Shown here: positions 1 through 5,977 of the stretch, piece by piece
How the letters are laid out: every line of letters begins with the position of its first letter
Position numbering within the stretch: position 1 is the stretch's first letter
NCBI GenBank assembly: GCA_017304505.1
Contig: JAFKKQ010000383.1
Span: forward strand, 583 to 6,990
Direction of reading: 5' to 3'
DNA length: 6,408 bases
DNA from: Hyphomicrobiales bacterium
Lineage (GTDB): Bacteria > Pseudomonadota > Alphaproteobacteria > Rhizobiales > Xanthobacteraceae
Notes under the pieces: model-generated
What the model was told of the DNA's origin: nothing
Database searches by the model: none
The model's input: the letters and a program-made list of their open reading frames with translations, nothing else
Made by a program: the position numbers and the translations under genes

Positions 1-1066
1 CGGGCCCGCCGATGGTGGCAACGCCAACGTCATCGAGCAACGCCGTCGCCAACTCTTTCGCCTTCCAGCCGGTGCGCTTGATGTTCGGGAAGGCATAGAA
101 CGCGCCCTTGGGCACCGCGCAGGATACTCCGGGCAGCTTATTGAGTCCTTCGACCACGACCTTCCGACGGTCATCGAACTCGGCGACCATCTTATGGACT
201 TCATCCTGCGGGCCGGTGAGCGCCGCAAGCCCGGCGTATTGCGCGGGAGCGTTGACGCAGGAGTACAGATTGACGGCAAGCTTGCGCGTATAATCGTAGA
301 GCTTACCGGGCCATACGGCATAGCCGAGCCGCCAGCCGGTCATGGCGTAGGTCTTCGACCAGCCGTTGAGCAGGATCGCCCGATCGCGGATCGACGGATA
401 CGACAACAGACAGACGTGCTTCTCGCCGTCATAAGTCATGTGGTCATAAATTTCATCGGACATGACGGCGACATTCGGCCAGCGCTCCAGGCCCGCGACC
501 AGCTTATCGATTTCGGCCTTCGGTGTGACGCCGCCGGTCGGGTTGGCCGGCGAATTGAGGATGAGCAGCCGCGTCTGCGGCGTGATGAGCTTCAGCGTCT
601 CGTCCGCCGAGAACGCAAAGCCGTTTTCCTCGCGAATCGGCACCGGTACCGGCCGCGCGCCGGTGAACTCGATCATTGAGCGATAGATCGGGAAACCGGG
701 GTCGGGATAAAGGATGTCCGCGCCCGGTTCACCAAACATCAGGATCGACATGAACATGGCCGGCTTGCCGCCGGGCATGATCATCACACGATCCGCCGAC
801 ACCTCGACGCCATAGCGCTTGTGCAGATCGGCCGCCACCGCCTCGCGAAGCGGCGGGATGCCGGTCGCCGGCGTGTAGCCGTGATGGCCGTCGCGCAACG
901 CCTTGATCGCGGCCTCGACGATGAAATCCGGCGTGCGGAAATCGGGCTGTCCGATGCCGAGATTGATGATGTCGCGGCCCTGCGACGCGAGCGCATTGGC
1001 GTGGGCCAGCACGGCAAACGCGTTCTCCTCACCAATACGCTCGAAGGCCGCGATGGTTTTCAGCAT
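1..1066 (-). CDS. PLP-dependent class I/II aminotransferase (3' end outside window)
   Basis: Fold-type I aminotransferase that moves an amino group between an amino acid and a 2-oxo acid using pyridoxal phosphate; presumably cytoplasmic. The visible 355 residues start MLKTIAAFER. They include GIGQPDF (38-43), a cofactor-phosphate loop region around PGGKPA (98-103), NSPANPTGG (171-179, with the family Asn at 175), SDEIYDH (203-209, with Asp204 and Tyr207 for the PLP ring), and SKTYAMTGWRLGY (237-249). Lys238 is the expected Schiff-base lysine and Arg246 the cofactor-phosphate arginine. Relatives are usually 385-400 residues, so about 35-40 residues are missing, including the conserved C-terminal substrate-carboxylate Arg. 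The ATG at 1066 is preceded by AGGATGG at 1077-1071, with good spacing. It lies 66 bp after the solute-binding gene and is probably the last visible gene of that operon. Aspartate-type activity is the default annotation, but the substrate is not determined. Confidence 0.93.
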   Translation of the reverse strand, partial: MLKTIAAFERIGEENAFAVLAHANALASQGRDIINLGIGQPDFRTPDFIVEAAIKALRDGHHGYTPATGIPPLREAVAADLHKRYGVEVSADRVMIMPGGKPAMFMSILMFGEPGADILYPDPGFPIYRSMIEFTGARPVPVPIREENGFAFSADETLKLITPQTRLLILNSPANPTGGVTPKAEIDKLVAGLERWPNVAVMSDEIYDHMTYDGEKHVCLLSYPSIRDRAILLNGWSKTYAMTGWRLGYAVWPGKLYDYTRKLAVNLYSCVNAPAQYAGLAALTGPQDEVHKMVAEFDDRRKVVVEGLNKLPGVSCAVPKGAFYAFPNIKRTGWKAKELATALLDDVGVATIGGP

Positions 1067-1132
1067 GTGACCATCCTGGACGCCTTGCCATGACGGCTAT
1101 TTGGCGCCGCCGCCCCGATGCCGTCAATGCGC

Positions 1133-1849
1133 CTACGGCGCGACCGGCAGGTGCGAAAGACCGGCACGGTCGAACGCGCGGCGGGCCACGCCGGAATTCT
1201 TTGCCTTCTCCAGGAACGCGCCGACATAAGCCAGGCCGTCCGGCCGTCCCTTCGGCAGCGCGACGGCGATCCCCGTAAGCTGGAAGCCGCCATCGACAAT
1301 GCGCGAGCCTGGAAGCTTGGCGACGAACGGAGGCAGCGAATCCCGCGACAGCGCGAAAGCGTCAGCCTTGCCGCCGGTGAGCATCTCCACCGCCTCGCCG
1401 ATCGACTGCGCCGCGGTCACGGTGGTGTTCTTCAGCGAGCGTCCCGCCGCCCGGATCGTCGTGGTGTTGGCAATGCCGACCACGCGCACCCCCGGCCGGT
1501 CCACCTCATCCACGGTCTTGAGGCCCGATGCTTCGGTCACCATGTAGGTGCTCTCGACCAGGAAATAGACCGGGCCGAAGTCGACACGCCTTTTGCGCTC
1601 CTCGTCGATCGGCATGAACGAGATGTCGATGGTCTCCGTTTCGAGTGCATCGACCAATTGGCCGGTGTTCGGGGCAACCATGAATTCGACCGGCACATTG
1701 AGTTGCTTTGCGAGTTCGGTCGCCAGATCGACGGTCACGCCGCGCGGCTGACCGCCGGCATCTTTGACCACGAACAGCGGCGACGGCGATGGCGCGAACG
1801 CCACGCCCACGCGCAGCTTGCCGGTGGGCACGAGTTCCTTCATTTCCAT
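1133..1849 (-). CDS. Family-3 solute-binding-protein domain without signal peptide
   Basis: A 238-residue protein with the type II periplasmic-binding fold typical of amino-acid ABC transporters. The N-terminal lobe begins GKLRVGVAF (10-18). A segment PIDEERKRRVDFGPVYF (80-96) matches the family's TPERKKxVDFSxPY stretch, and Arg85 sits where the ligand-carboxylate Arg lies. Hinge and second-lobe segments VRVVGIANTTT (121-131) and GKADAFALSRD (160-170) follow. Family members usually carry a 20-30 residue Sec signal or lipobox ahead of this point; here only nine residues precede GKLRVGV and none are hydrophobic. An in-frame TGA seven codons upstream (1870-1868) rules out a longer start. AAGGCGAG just upstream can serve as a ribosome-binding site. 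No permease or ATPase is visible nearby. It could be a cytoplasmic ligand-binding protein or an enzyme on this fold, such as a cyclohexadienyl-dehydratase relative. Fold is confident; function is not. Confidence 0.85.
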   Translation of the reverse strand: MEMKELVPTGKLRVGVAFAPSPSPLFVVKDAGGQPRGVTVDLATELAKQLNVPVEFMVAPNTGQLVDALETETIDISFMPIDEERKRRVDFGPVYFLVESTYMVTEASGLKTVDEVDRPGVRVVGIANTTTIRAAGRSLKNTTVTAAQSIGEAVEMLTGGKADAFALSRDSLPPFVAKLPGSRIVDGGFQLTGIAVALPKGRPDGLAYVGAFLEKAKNSGVARRAFDRAGLSHLPVAP

Positions 1850-1889
1850 TGTCTCGCCTTGGTCGCGTCAGCCACGCGCTTCGACGGTG

Positions 1890-2951
1890 CTAGACCTTGA
1901 CCAGGTCCGGCGTCAACGCCGCCAGGTTCGCCGCTCCGCAGAGTTGCATGGCGCGCACCGTCTCATCGTGGATATGCTCCAATACCGCCCTGACACCTTC
2001 CGCGCCGTTAACGGCGAGGCCCCACAGCGGCGGCCGTCCCAGCAACACGGCCCGCGCGCCCAGCGCCAGCGCCTTGACGACATCGGTGCCGCGCCGGATA
2101 CCGCCATCGACATAAACTTCGGCGCTGTCGCCGACGGCTTCGACAACGTCGGCGATCGCCTCCGCCGTGGTGACGGTCGTGTCGAGGTGGCGGCCGCCGT
2201 GGTTCGACACGGCGATGCCCTTCGCCCCGCAGTCGACGCAGCGGCGCGCGTCGTCGCCGCGCAGCACACCCTTCACCACCACCGGAATGGACGTGCGCTT
2301 CACCAGCCATTCCAGATCGCCGAAGTTGGTCGGAAACATGACGATGCCCTTGCGCTCGACATCGTAGGCGGTGCGCGAGATCGGCTGGCCGACCATATTG
2401 ACGCTGCGCCGGTCGGGCGACGCGATCACCGGCGTGCGGTAGCCGCGCGGGCTCCAGCCCGGCACCGGCTGATCGACGGTGAGCACCAGCGCCTTGAAGC
2501 CTGCCGCCACGCAACGGTCGAGCAGCACCCCGGTCGCGTCGCGGTCCGGCTGCATATAAAGCTTGAACCATTGCGGCGGCCCACCGCACTCCGCCGCAAC
2601 ATCCTCGACCGTGGTCGAGCCGCTCGTCGCCATCACATAGAGCGCGCCCGCGGCAGCGGCGCCGCGCGCGGTCGCACGCTCGCCTTCGGCGTGAAACAGA
2701 TGATGCCGGCCGGTCGGAGCCACGACGATCGGCGTTTTCACGTGCGCCCCGAGAAGCGTGACGCCTGTATCGACCTCGACGATGTCGCGCAGCACATGGG
2801 GGCGCAGCCTCAGCCGTCGCCAAGCCGCAATGTTATCCTTGGCCGTGATCTCATCGTCGGCGCCGGTATCGCAGAACACCCACGATGCCGGCGGCATGAC
2901 CCGCCGCGCGGTTTGCTCCAGCGCATCCAGATCGACGCAGTCCATCAGCAT
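1890..2951 (-). CDS. FMN-dependent alpha-hydroxy-acid oxidase/dehydrogenase
   Basis: TIM-barrel flavoprotein of the glycolate oxidase, lactate oxidase and mandelate dehydrogenase family, which oxidises an L-2-hydroxy acid to the 2-oxo acid. Numbered from ATG 2951 it has 353 residues, the usual length. Landmarks are TGADDE (29-34), VVAPTG (76-81), FKLY with Tyr132, LTVD with Asp160, VVVKG with Lys227, SNHGGRHLD (249-257) with catalytic His251 and Arg254, VDGGIRRG (281-288) and LLGRP (303-307), so FMN-binding and catalytic-base residues are present. Aligned by eye to glycolate oxidase, three substrate-side positions differ: Tyr24 becomes Phe26, Trp108 becomes Ser110, and Arg164 becomes Ser167. 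A GTG start at 2981 would add ten residues; 2951 is chosen because GGGAG lies 7 bases upstream. No membrane segment or signal is seen. It is the first gene of the minus-strand operon and diverges from the isocitrate lyase-like gene. The substrate is unknown. Confidence 0.92.
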   Translation of the reverse strand: MLMDCVDLDALEQTARRVMPPASWVFCDTGADDEITAKDNIAAWRRLRLRPHVLRDIVEVDTGVTLLGAHVKTPIVVAPTGRHHLFHAEGERATARGAAAAGALYVMATSGSTTVEDVAAECGGPPQWFKLYMQPDRDATGVLLDRCVAAGFKALVLTVDQPVPGWSPRGYRTPVIASPDRRSVNMVGQPISRTAYDVERKGIVMFPTNFGDLEWLVKRTSIPVVVKGVLRGDDARRCVDCGAKGIAVSNHGGRHLDTTVTTAEAIADVVEAVGDSAEVYVDGGIRRGTDVVKALALGARAVLLGRPPLWGLAVNGAEGVRAVLEHIHDETVRAMQLCGAANLAALTPDLVKV

Positions 2952-3068
2952 ATCTTCACTCCCGCGGCATGATGCCACCACACGGATTCATGTCACCGAT
3001 GCTTAAACGTGCTGTTCCGGCGCGCCACGCCGTGGCAAGGTTGCAACGTCATCAATCGCGAGTGTTCC
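2952..3068. promoter_or_regulatory. Divergent intergenic region with a 13-bp inverted repeat
   Basis: This 117-bp gap lies between the 5' ends of the hydroxy-acid oxidase gene (minus) and the isocitrate lyase-like gene (plus), so it must hold start signals for both unless they are read from further away. It contains the perfect inverted repeat GCCACG-C-CGTGGC (3024-3036) and the 8-base palindrome GTTGCAAC (3040-3047), either of which could be a regulator site. I see no convincing -35/-10 pair in either direction. The operator role is inference. Confidence 0.4.
2959..2963 (-). promoter_or_regulatory. Ribosome-binding site that decides the oxidase start
   Basis: On the minus strand this reads GGGAG, 7 bases before ATG 2951. 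It is a much better Shine-Dalgarno match than anything at ideal distance from the upstream GTG (2981), so it supports the shorter protein. A second ATG at 2945 is possible but less well spaced. Confidence 0.65.
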
Positions 3069-3917
3069 ATGTCCAGCGTCCGCCCGTCTACCGCCGACAA
3101 GCGCAAAGCCTTTCGCAAGCTGCATAAGTCAGGCTGTTTTGTCATTCCCAACCCGTGGAATGTCGGCACCGCTCGTTACCTGCAGGGGCTCGGTTTCAAG
3201 GCGCTGGCGACGACCAGCTCCGGCCATGCGCATTCGCGGGGCTACGAGGACGGCGGACAGTCGCGCGACGATGTGCTGGCGCATTTCCGCGAGTTGGTGG
3301 AAGCGACCGACGTGCCGCTCAACGCCGATTTCGAGAACGGCTTCGCCGACGATCCGGACGAGGTGGCCGAGAACGTAATGCGGTGCATCGAGACCGGCGT
3401 GGCCGGACTGTCGATCGAGGACGCAACCACCGATCCGAACGTGCCGCTTTACGATTTCGACTTGGCGCTGGCACGGGTCAAGGCGGCGCGCGCGGCGATC
3501 GACAAGAGCGGGACGCGCGTGGTGTTCACCGCGCGGACCGAGGGCTTCATCCGGGGCCGGCCCGACCTCGACGAGACCATCCGCCGGCTTAAGGCCTTCG
3601 CCGATGCCGGCGCCGATTGCCTCTACTCTCCGGGCATCAAGACCCGCGAGCAGATCGAAGCCACCGTCAAAGCCGTGGCGCCGAAACCGGTGAATTTCCT
3701 CAACAGCAACGCCTTCGGATTCTCCGTGGACGAGATCGAAGCGATGGGTGTGCGCCGCATCAGCGTCGGCGGCACGCTGGCGCGGGTGGCGATGGATGCC
3801 TTCATCAAATCGGCGCGCGCCATCGCCCAGCTGGGGCGGTTCGACAGCTTCGGCGGAGTCATCACCAACGCCGACCTGAACAATTTCTTTGTCGAGGACC
3901 GCAAGAAATGGCGATGA
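3069..3917 (+). CDS. Isocitrate lyase/PEP mutase superfamily protein
   Basis: A 282-residue alpha/beta-barrel protein of the superfamily that cleaves or forms C-C or P-C bonds next to a carboxylate with Mg2+ (PEP mutase, 2-methylisocitrate lyase, oxaloacetate hydrolase/decarboxylase). It starts with an AFRKLHKSGCFVIPNPWNVG region (14-33). It then has ATTSSGHAHSRGYEDGG (47-63), NADFENGF (85-92, the metal-site Asp/Glu cluster), LSIEDAT (114-120, Glu117), FTARTEGF (153-160, Arg156) and NFLNSNAFGFSVDE (209-222). The KKCGH/KRCGH gating-loop motif of isocitrate and methylisocitrate lyases is absent: a short DATTDPNVPLYDF stretch stands there. True isocitrate lyase is therefore unlikely. ATG 3069 is preferred over an in-frame GTG at 3009 because family similarity begins just after it and the extra 20 residues look unstructured; its ribosome-binding site is weak. 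It stands alone on the plus strand and diverges from the oxidase operon. The exact reaction is unknown. Confidence 0.9.
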   Translation: MSSVRPSTADKRKAFRKLHKSGCFVIPNPWNVGTARYLQGLGFKALATTSSGHAHSRGYEDGGQSRDDVLAHFRELVEATDVPLNADFENGFADDPDEVAENVMRCIETGVAGLSIEDATTDPNVPLYDFDLALARVKAARAAIDKSGTRVVFTARTEGFIRGRPDLDETIRRLKAFADAGADCLYSPGIKTREQIEATVKAVAPKPVNFLNSNAFGFSVDEIEAMGVRRISVGGTLARVAMDAFIKSARAIAQLGRFDSFGGVITNADLNNFFVEDRKKWR

Positions 3918-3919
3918 CG

Positions 3920-3935
3920 GCGCGCCTTTCCGCGC
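3920..3935. terminator. Weak hairpin between convergent genes (possible terminator)
   Basis: GCGCG (3920-3924) and CGCGC (3931-3935) can pair around a 6-base loop, three bases after the stop of the isocitrate lyase-like gene and in the short gap before the patatin gene's stop. Neither strand has a U-tract behind it, so it is at most a weak or factor-assisted bidirectional end. Confidence 0.25.
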
Positions 3936-3943
3936 GTTGAAGC

Positions 3944-3988
3944 AGAACCCTACCCGCCAGAACCCTGCCCGCTAGAACCCTGCCCGCT
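3944..3988. repeat. Three 15-bp tandem repeats across the patatin stop codon
   Basis: On the minus strand the unit AGCGGGCAGGGTTCT occurs twice identically (3988-3974 and 3973-3959). A third copy, GGCGGGTAGGGTTCT (3958-3944), differs at two bases. Because 15 is a multiple of 3, the repeats encode SGQGS, SGQGS and GG, followed by the stop. The TAG stop (3952-3950) is the third copy's version of the CAG glutamine codon in the other two. Confidence 0.9.
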
Positions 3989-5113
3989 CAGCCGGTCCAC
4001 GCCGGACGGCAGAGCTTCGTTCTTGTCGGTCCGCATCTCCTCATGCAGATCGATGGTGCTACGCACGCCGATATCGCCGAAGTGGCGGTCGAGGAAACGC
4101 CGTGCCGCGCGGCGGCCGGCGCGGTGCAGCATCTCGAAGAAATCGTAGTCGGTGTTGAGGCGGCTCTCCGGCGTCAGCTTCTTGCCGATGAAGCCAAGAT
4201 CGATGCGATGCACATTGATGCGCCGGTATTGGCCCGGCCCCGTGCCCCGCGGCAGCGCGCCCTGATCGATCAGCCTCCGCACGAACTCGATGGCGCGATA
4301 TTCCGCGACCAGCGAGGCGTTGAAGGTGATCTCGTTGATGCGGTTGACGATCTCCTGCGATGAACGCGGCGTTGAGAGTCGCAGCACCGGGTTGATCTGC
4401 ACCACCAGCACGTCCTCGGTCTCGGTGGTGCGGAAGAACGGATAGATCGGCGGGTTCGCGGTGTAGCCGCCGTCCCAGTAGGGCACGCCGTCGATCTCCA
4501 CCGCGCGGAACACGTAAGGAAGCGCGGCGGAGGCCATGACGGCGTCGGCGTCGATCTTGTCGCGCGGGAAAACGCGCAACCGTCCCGTATGCACGTTGGT
4601 CGCCGCGATGAAAAGCGGCACGCCGCTGCCCCGCACCGCCTCGAAATCGACGAAGCGGTCGATCAGATCCTTGAGCGGATTGATGTTGAGCGGGTTGAGG
4701 TCGTAAGGCGAATAGGTGCGCGCCATCGCATCGAACCACACCTGCATCGGATTGCCGACGATCGGGATGAGCGAGAACAGCCGGTCGGAGATGACGCGGT
4801 TGAGCTTCGACATGTCGCCGTCGCGACTCGCCGCGCGCCAGAAGTCGGCAAGCCGCTTGCGCGCCTCGGCGGGGCCGCCGCGCGCAAGACCGTCCGCCGT
4901 CATGACGGCATTGACCGCGCCCGCCGACGTGCCGGACAGGCCCTCGATCTCGATGCGGCCGTCATTCAGCAGTTCGTCGAGCACGCCCCAGGTGAACGCG
5001 CCGTGCGCGCCCCCACCCTGCAGCGCAAGGTTGAGGCGCTTGGTGACGCGCTCTTTGCCATCGGATGGCTTGACGGTTTCGTTACGGCCCAGCGCGCGGG
5101 CGATGAGGTTCAT
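3950..5113 (-). CDS. Patatin-like phospholipase/acyl hydrolase
   Basis: A 387-residue serine acyl hydrolase of the patatin family, which uses a Ser-Asp dyad to cleave ester bonds, usually in phospholipids or other acyl esters. The order is as expected: the oxyanion loop LQGGGAHGAF (31-40), the nucleophile elbow GLSGTSAG (58-65) with Ser63, and DGGYTANPP (214-222) with Asp214. All catalytic parts are intact. The N-terminus has no clear signal peptide, so a cytoplasmic location is likely. The C-terminal region (about 320-365) is rich in Arg and charged residues, and the last residues SGQGSSGQGSGG come from a tandem repeat. The ATG at 5113 overlaps the bdhA stop by one base (TGATG) and has only a poor G-rich ribosome-binding site, so translation is probably coupled to bdhA. 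A longer open frame continues upstream within bdhA but is a shadow. A role in PHB or membrane-lipid turnover is inferred from the neighbour, not shown. Confidence 0.93.
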   Translation of the reverse strand: MNLIARALGRNETVKPSDGKERVTKRLNLALQGGGAHGAFTWGVLDELLNDGRIEIEGLSGTSAGAVNAVMTADGLARGGPAEARKRLADFWRAASRDGDMSKLNRVISDRLFSLIPIVGNPMQVWFDAMARTYSPYDLNPLNINPLKDLIDRFVDFEAVRGSGVPLFIAATNVHTGRLRVFPRDKIDADAVMASAALPYVFRAVEIDGVPYWDGGYTANPPIYPFFRTTETEDVLVVQINPVLRLSTPRSSQEIVNRINEITFNASLVAEYRAIEFVRRLIDQGALPRGTGPGQYRRINVHRIDLGFIGKKLTPESRLNTDYDFFEMLHRAGRRAARRFLDRHFGDIGVRSTIDLHEEMRTDKNEALPSGVDRLSGQGSSGQGSGG

Positions 5114-5895
5114 CACGCGGCGGTCCACCCCCCGTCGATGGAGAAGTTCGCTCCGGTGATGGATGAGGCCGCGTCCGAGGTCAGATAGAGCGCGAGCGAG
5201 GCCACCTGTTCGACGGTGACAAATTCCTTGGTGGGCTGGGCGGCGAGCAGCACGTCGTTCTTGACCTGCTCCTCGGTCATGTGGCGCGCCTTCATCTGCT
5301 CGGGAATCTGCTTGGCCACCAGCGGCGTCCACACATAACCGGGCGAGATGCAGTTGACGGTGATGCCGTGGGTCGCGGTTTCGAGCGCCACGGTCTTGGT
5401 GAGGCCGGCGAGCCCGTGCTTGGCGGTGACGTAGGCGGCTTTGAACGGTGAGGCGACCAGCGAGTGCGCCGACGCCGTCGAAATGATGCGGCCCCACTTG
5501 CGCGCCTTCATGCCGGGCACCGCTGCGCGCATGGCGTGGAACGCGGCAGAAAGATTGATGGCGATGATCTGGTCCCATTTCTCGATGGGGAACTCCTCGA
5601 TCGGCGCGACGTATTGGATGCCGGCGTTGTTCACCAGCACATCACAGGAGCCGAGCGTCGTTTCCGCCGTCTTGATCATGGCGGCGATCTCGGCCGGCTT
5701 GGTCATGTCGGCCGGGGAATAGATCGCCTTGACCCCGAACTCCCGCTCGATGCCGGCGCGCTCCTTTTCAATGGCCGCCGTTTCGCCGAAACCATTGATC
5801 ACGACATTGGCCCCGGCCTTGGCCAGTTCCCGGGCGATGCCCAGGCCGATGCCGGACGTGGACCCGGTCACCACTGCGTTCTTGCCTTTAAGCAT
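5113..5895 (-). CDS. bdhA: D-3-hydroxybutyrate dehydrogenase
   Basis: Short-chain dehydrogenase/reductase that oxidises D-3-hydroxybutyrate to acetoacetate with NAD+, a step in using PHB breakdown products; cytoplasmic. Its 260 residues are the usual length for bacterial 3-hydroxybutyrate dehydrogenase. It shows TGSTSGIG (10-17), NNAG (89-92), and the catalytic set Asn114, Ser142, Tyr155 and Lys159 (YVTAK). The residues known to hold the substrate in the Pseudomonas enzymes are at matching places: Gln94, His144, Lys152, Gln196 and Trp257, with Tyr187 where those enzymes have Trp. This makes the specific name much stronger than generic SDR. The ATG at 5895 has GAGG eight bases upstream (5907-5904). 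It is the first gene of a two-gene unit with the patatin gene. Its upstream region carries a TATAAT and a PhaR-type inverted repeat, pointing to control by PHA status. Confidence 0.95.
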   Translation of the reverse strand: MLKGKNAVVTGSTSGIGLGIARELAKAGANVVINGFGETAAIEKERAGIEREFGVKAIYSPADMTKPAEIAAMIKTAETTLGSCDVLVNNAGIQYVAPIEEFPIEKWDQIIAINLSAAFHAMRAAVPGMKARKWGRIISTASAHSLVASPFKAAYVTAKHGLAGLTKTVALETATHGITVNCISPGYVWTPLVAKQIPEQMKARHMTEEQVKNDVLLAAQPTKEFVTVEQVASLALYLTSDAASSITGANFSIDGGWTAA

Positions 5896-5964
5896 TTGAA
5901 AAACCTCGTGTTCGCGCGTCGAGAGTCCGTCGGGCGGCGCGGCTTATGAAACCTCAAGACCGTG

Positions 5965-5977
5965 GCAATTATATTGC
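5965..5977. promoter_or_regulatory. Inverted repeat GCAAT-TAT-ATTGC over the bdhA -10
   Basis: A perfect 5-base inverted repeat with a 3-base centre that exactly covers the candidate bdhA -10. A protein bound here would block RNA polymerase. It is AT-rich and could be an operator for the divergent Fur-family protein or another regulator, but it does not clearly match a consensus I can recall. Confidence 0.45.

Noticed and set aside
1118..1900. A 260-codon plus-strand frame opposite the solute-binding gene
   Set aside because: Composition is that of an antisense shadow and no family motif is present; the minus-strand protein is clearly a binding-protein fold.
1764..2972. A 402-codon open frame on the plus strand opposite the FMN oxidase
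   Set aside because: Its translation is Arg/His/Ala-rich with no recognisable motif, as expected for the antisense of a high-GC gene. The minus-strand frame has complete family motifs.
2952..2981. Longer start (GTG 2981) for the FMN oxidase
   Set aside because: The ten added residues have no family similarity, and GGGAG is well placed for ATG 2951.
3069..3917. Naming this gene isocitrate lyase (aceA) or methylisocitrate lyase (prpB)
   Set aside because: The KKCGH/KRCGH loop motif is missing and the protein is short for aceA, so only the superfamily name is safe.
5114..5578. In-frame upstream extension of the patatin gene, giving 542 residues
   Set aside because: The extra 155 residues lie inside bdhA in another frame and show only Arg/His-rich shadow sequence. 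The patatin family's length and the TGATG coupling fit the ATG at 5113.
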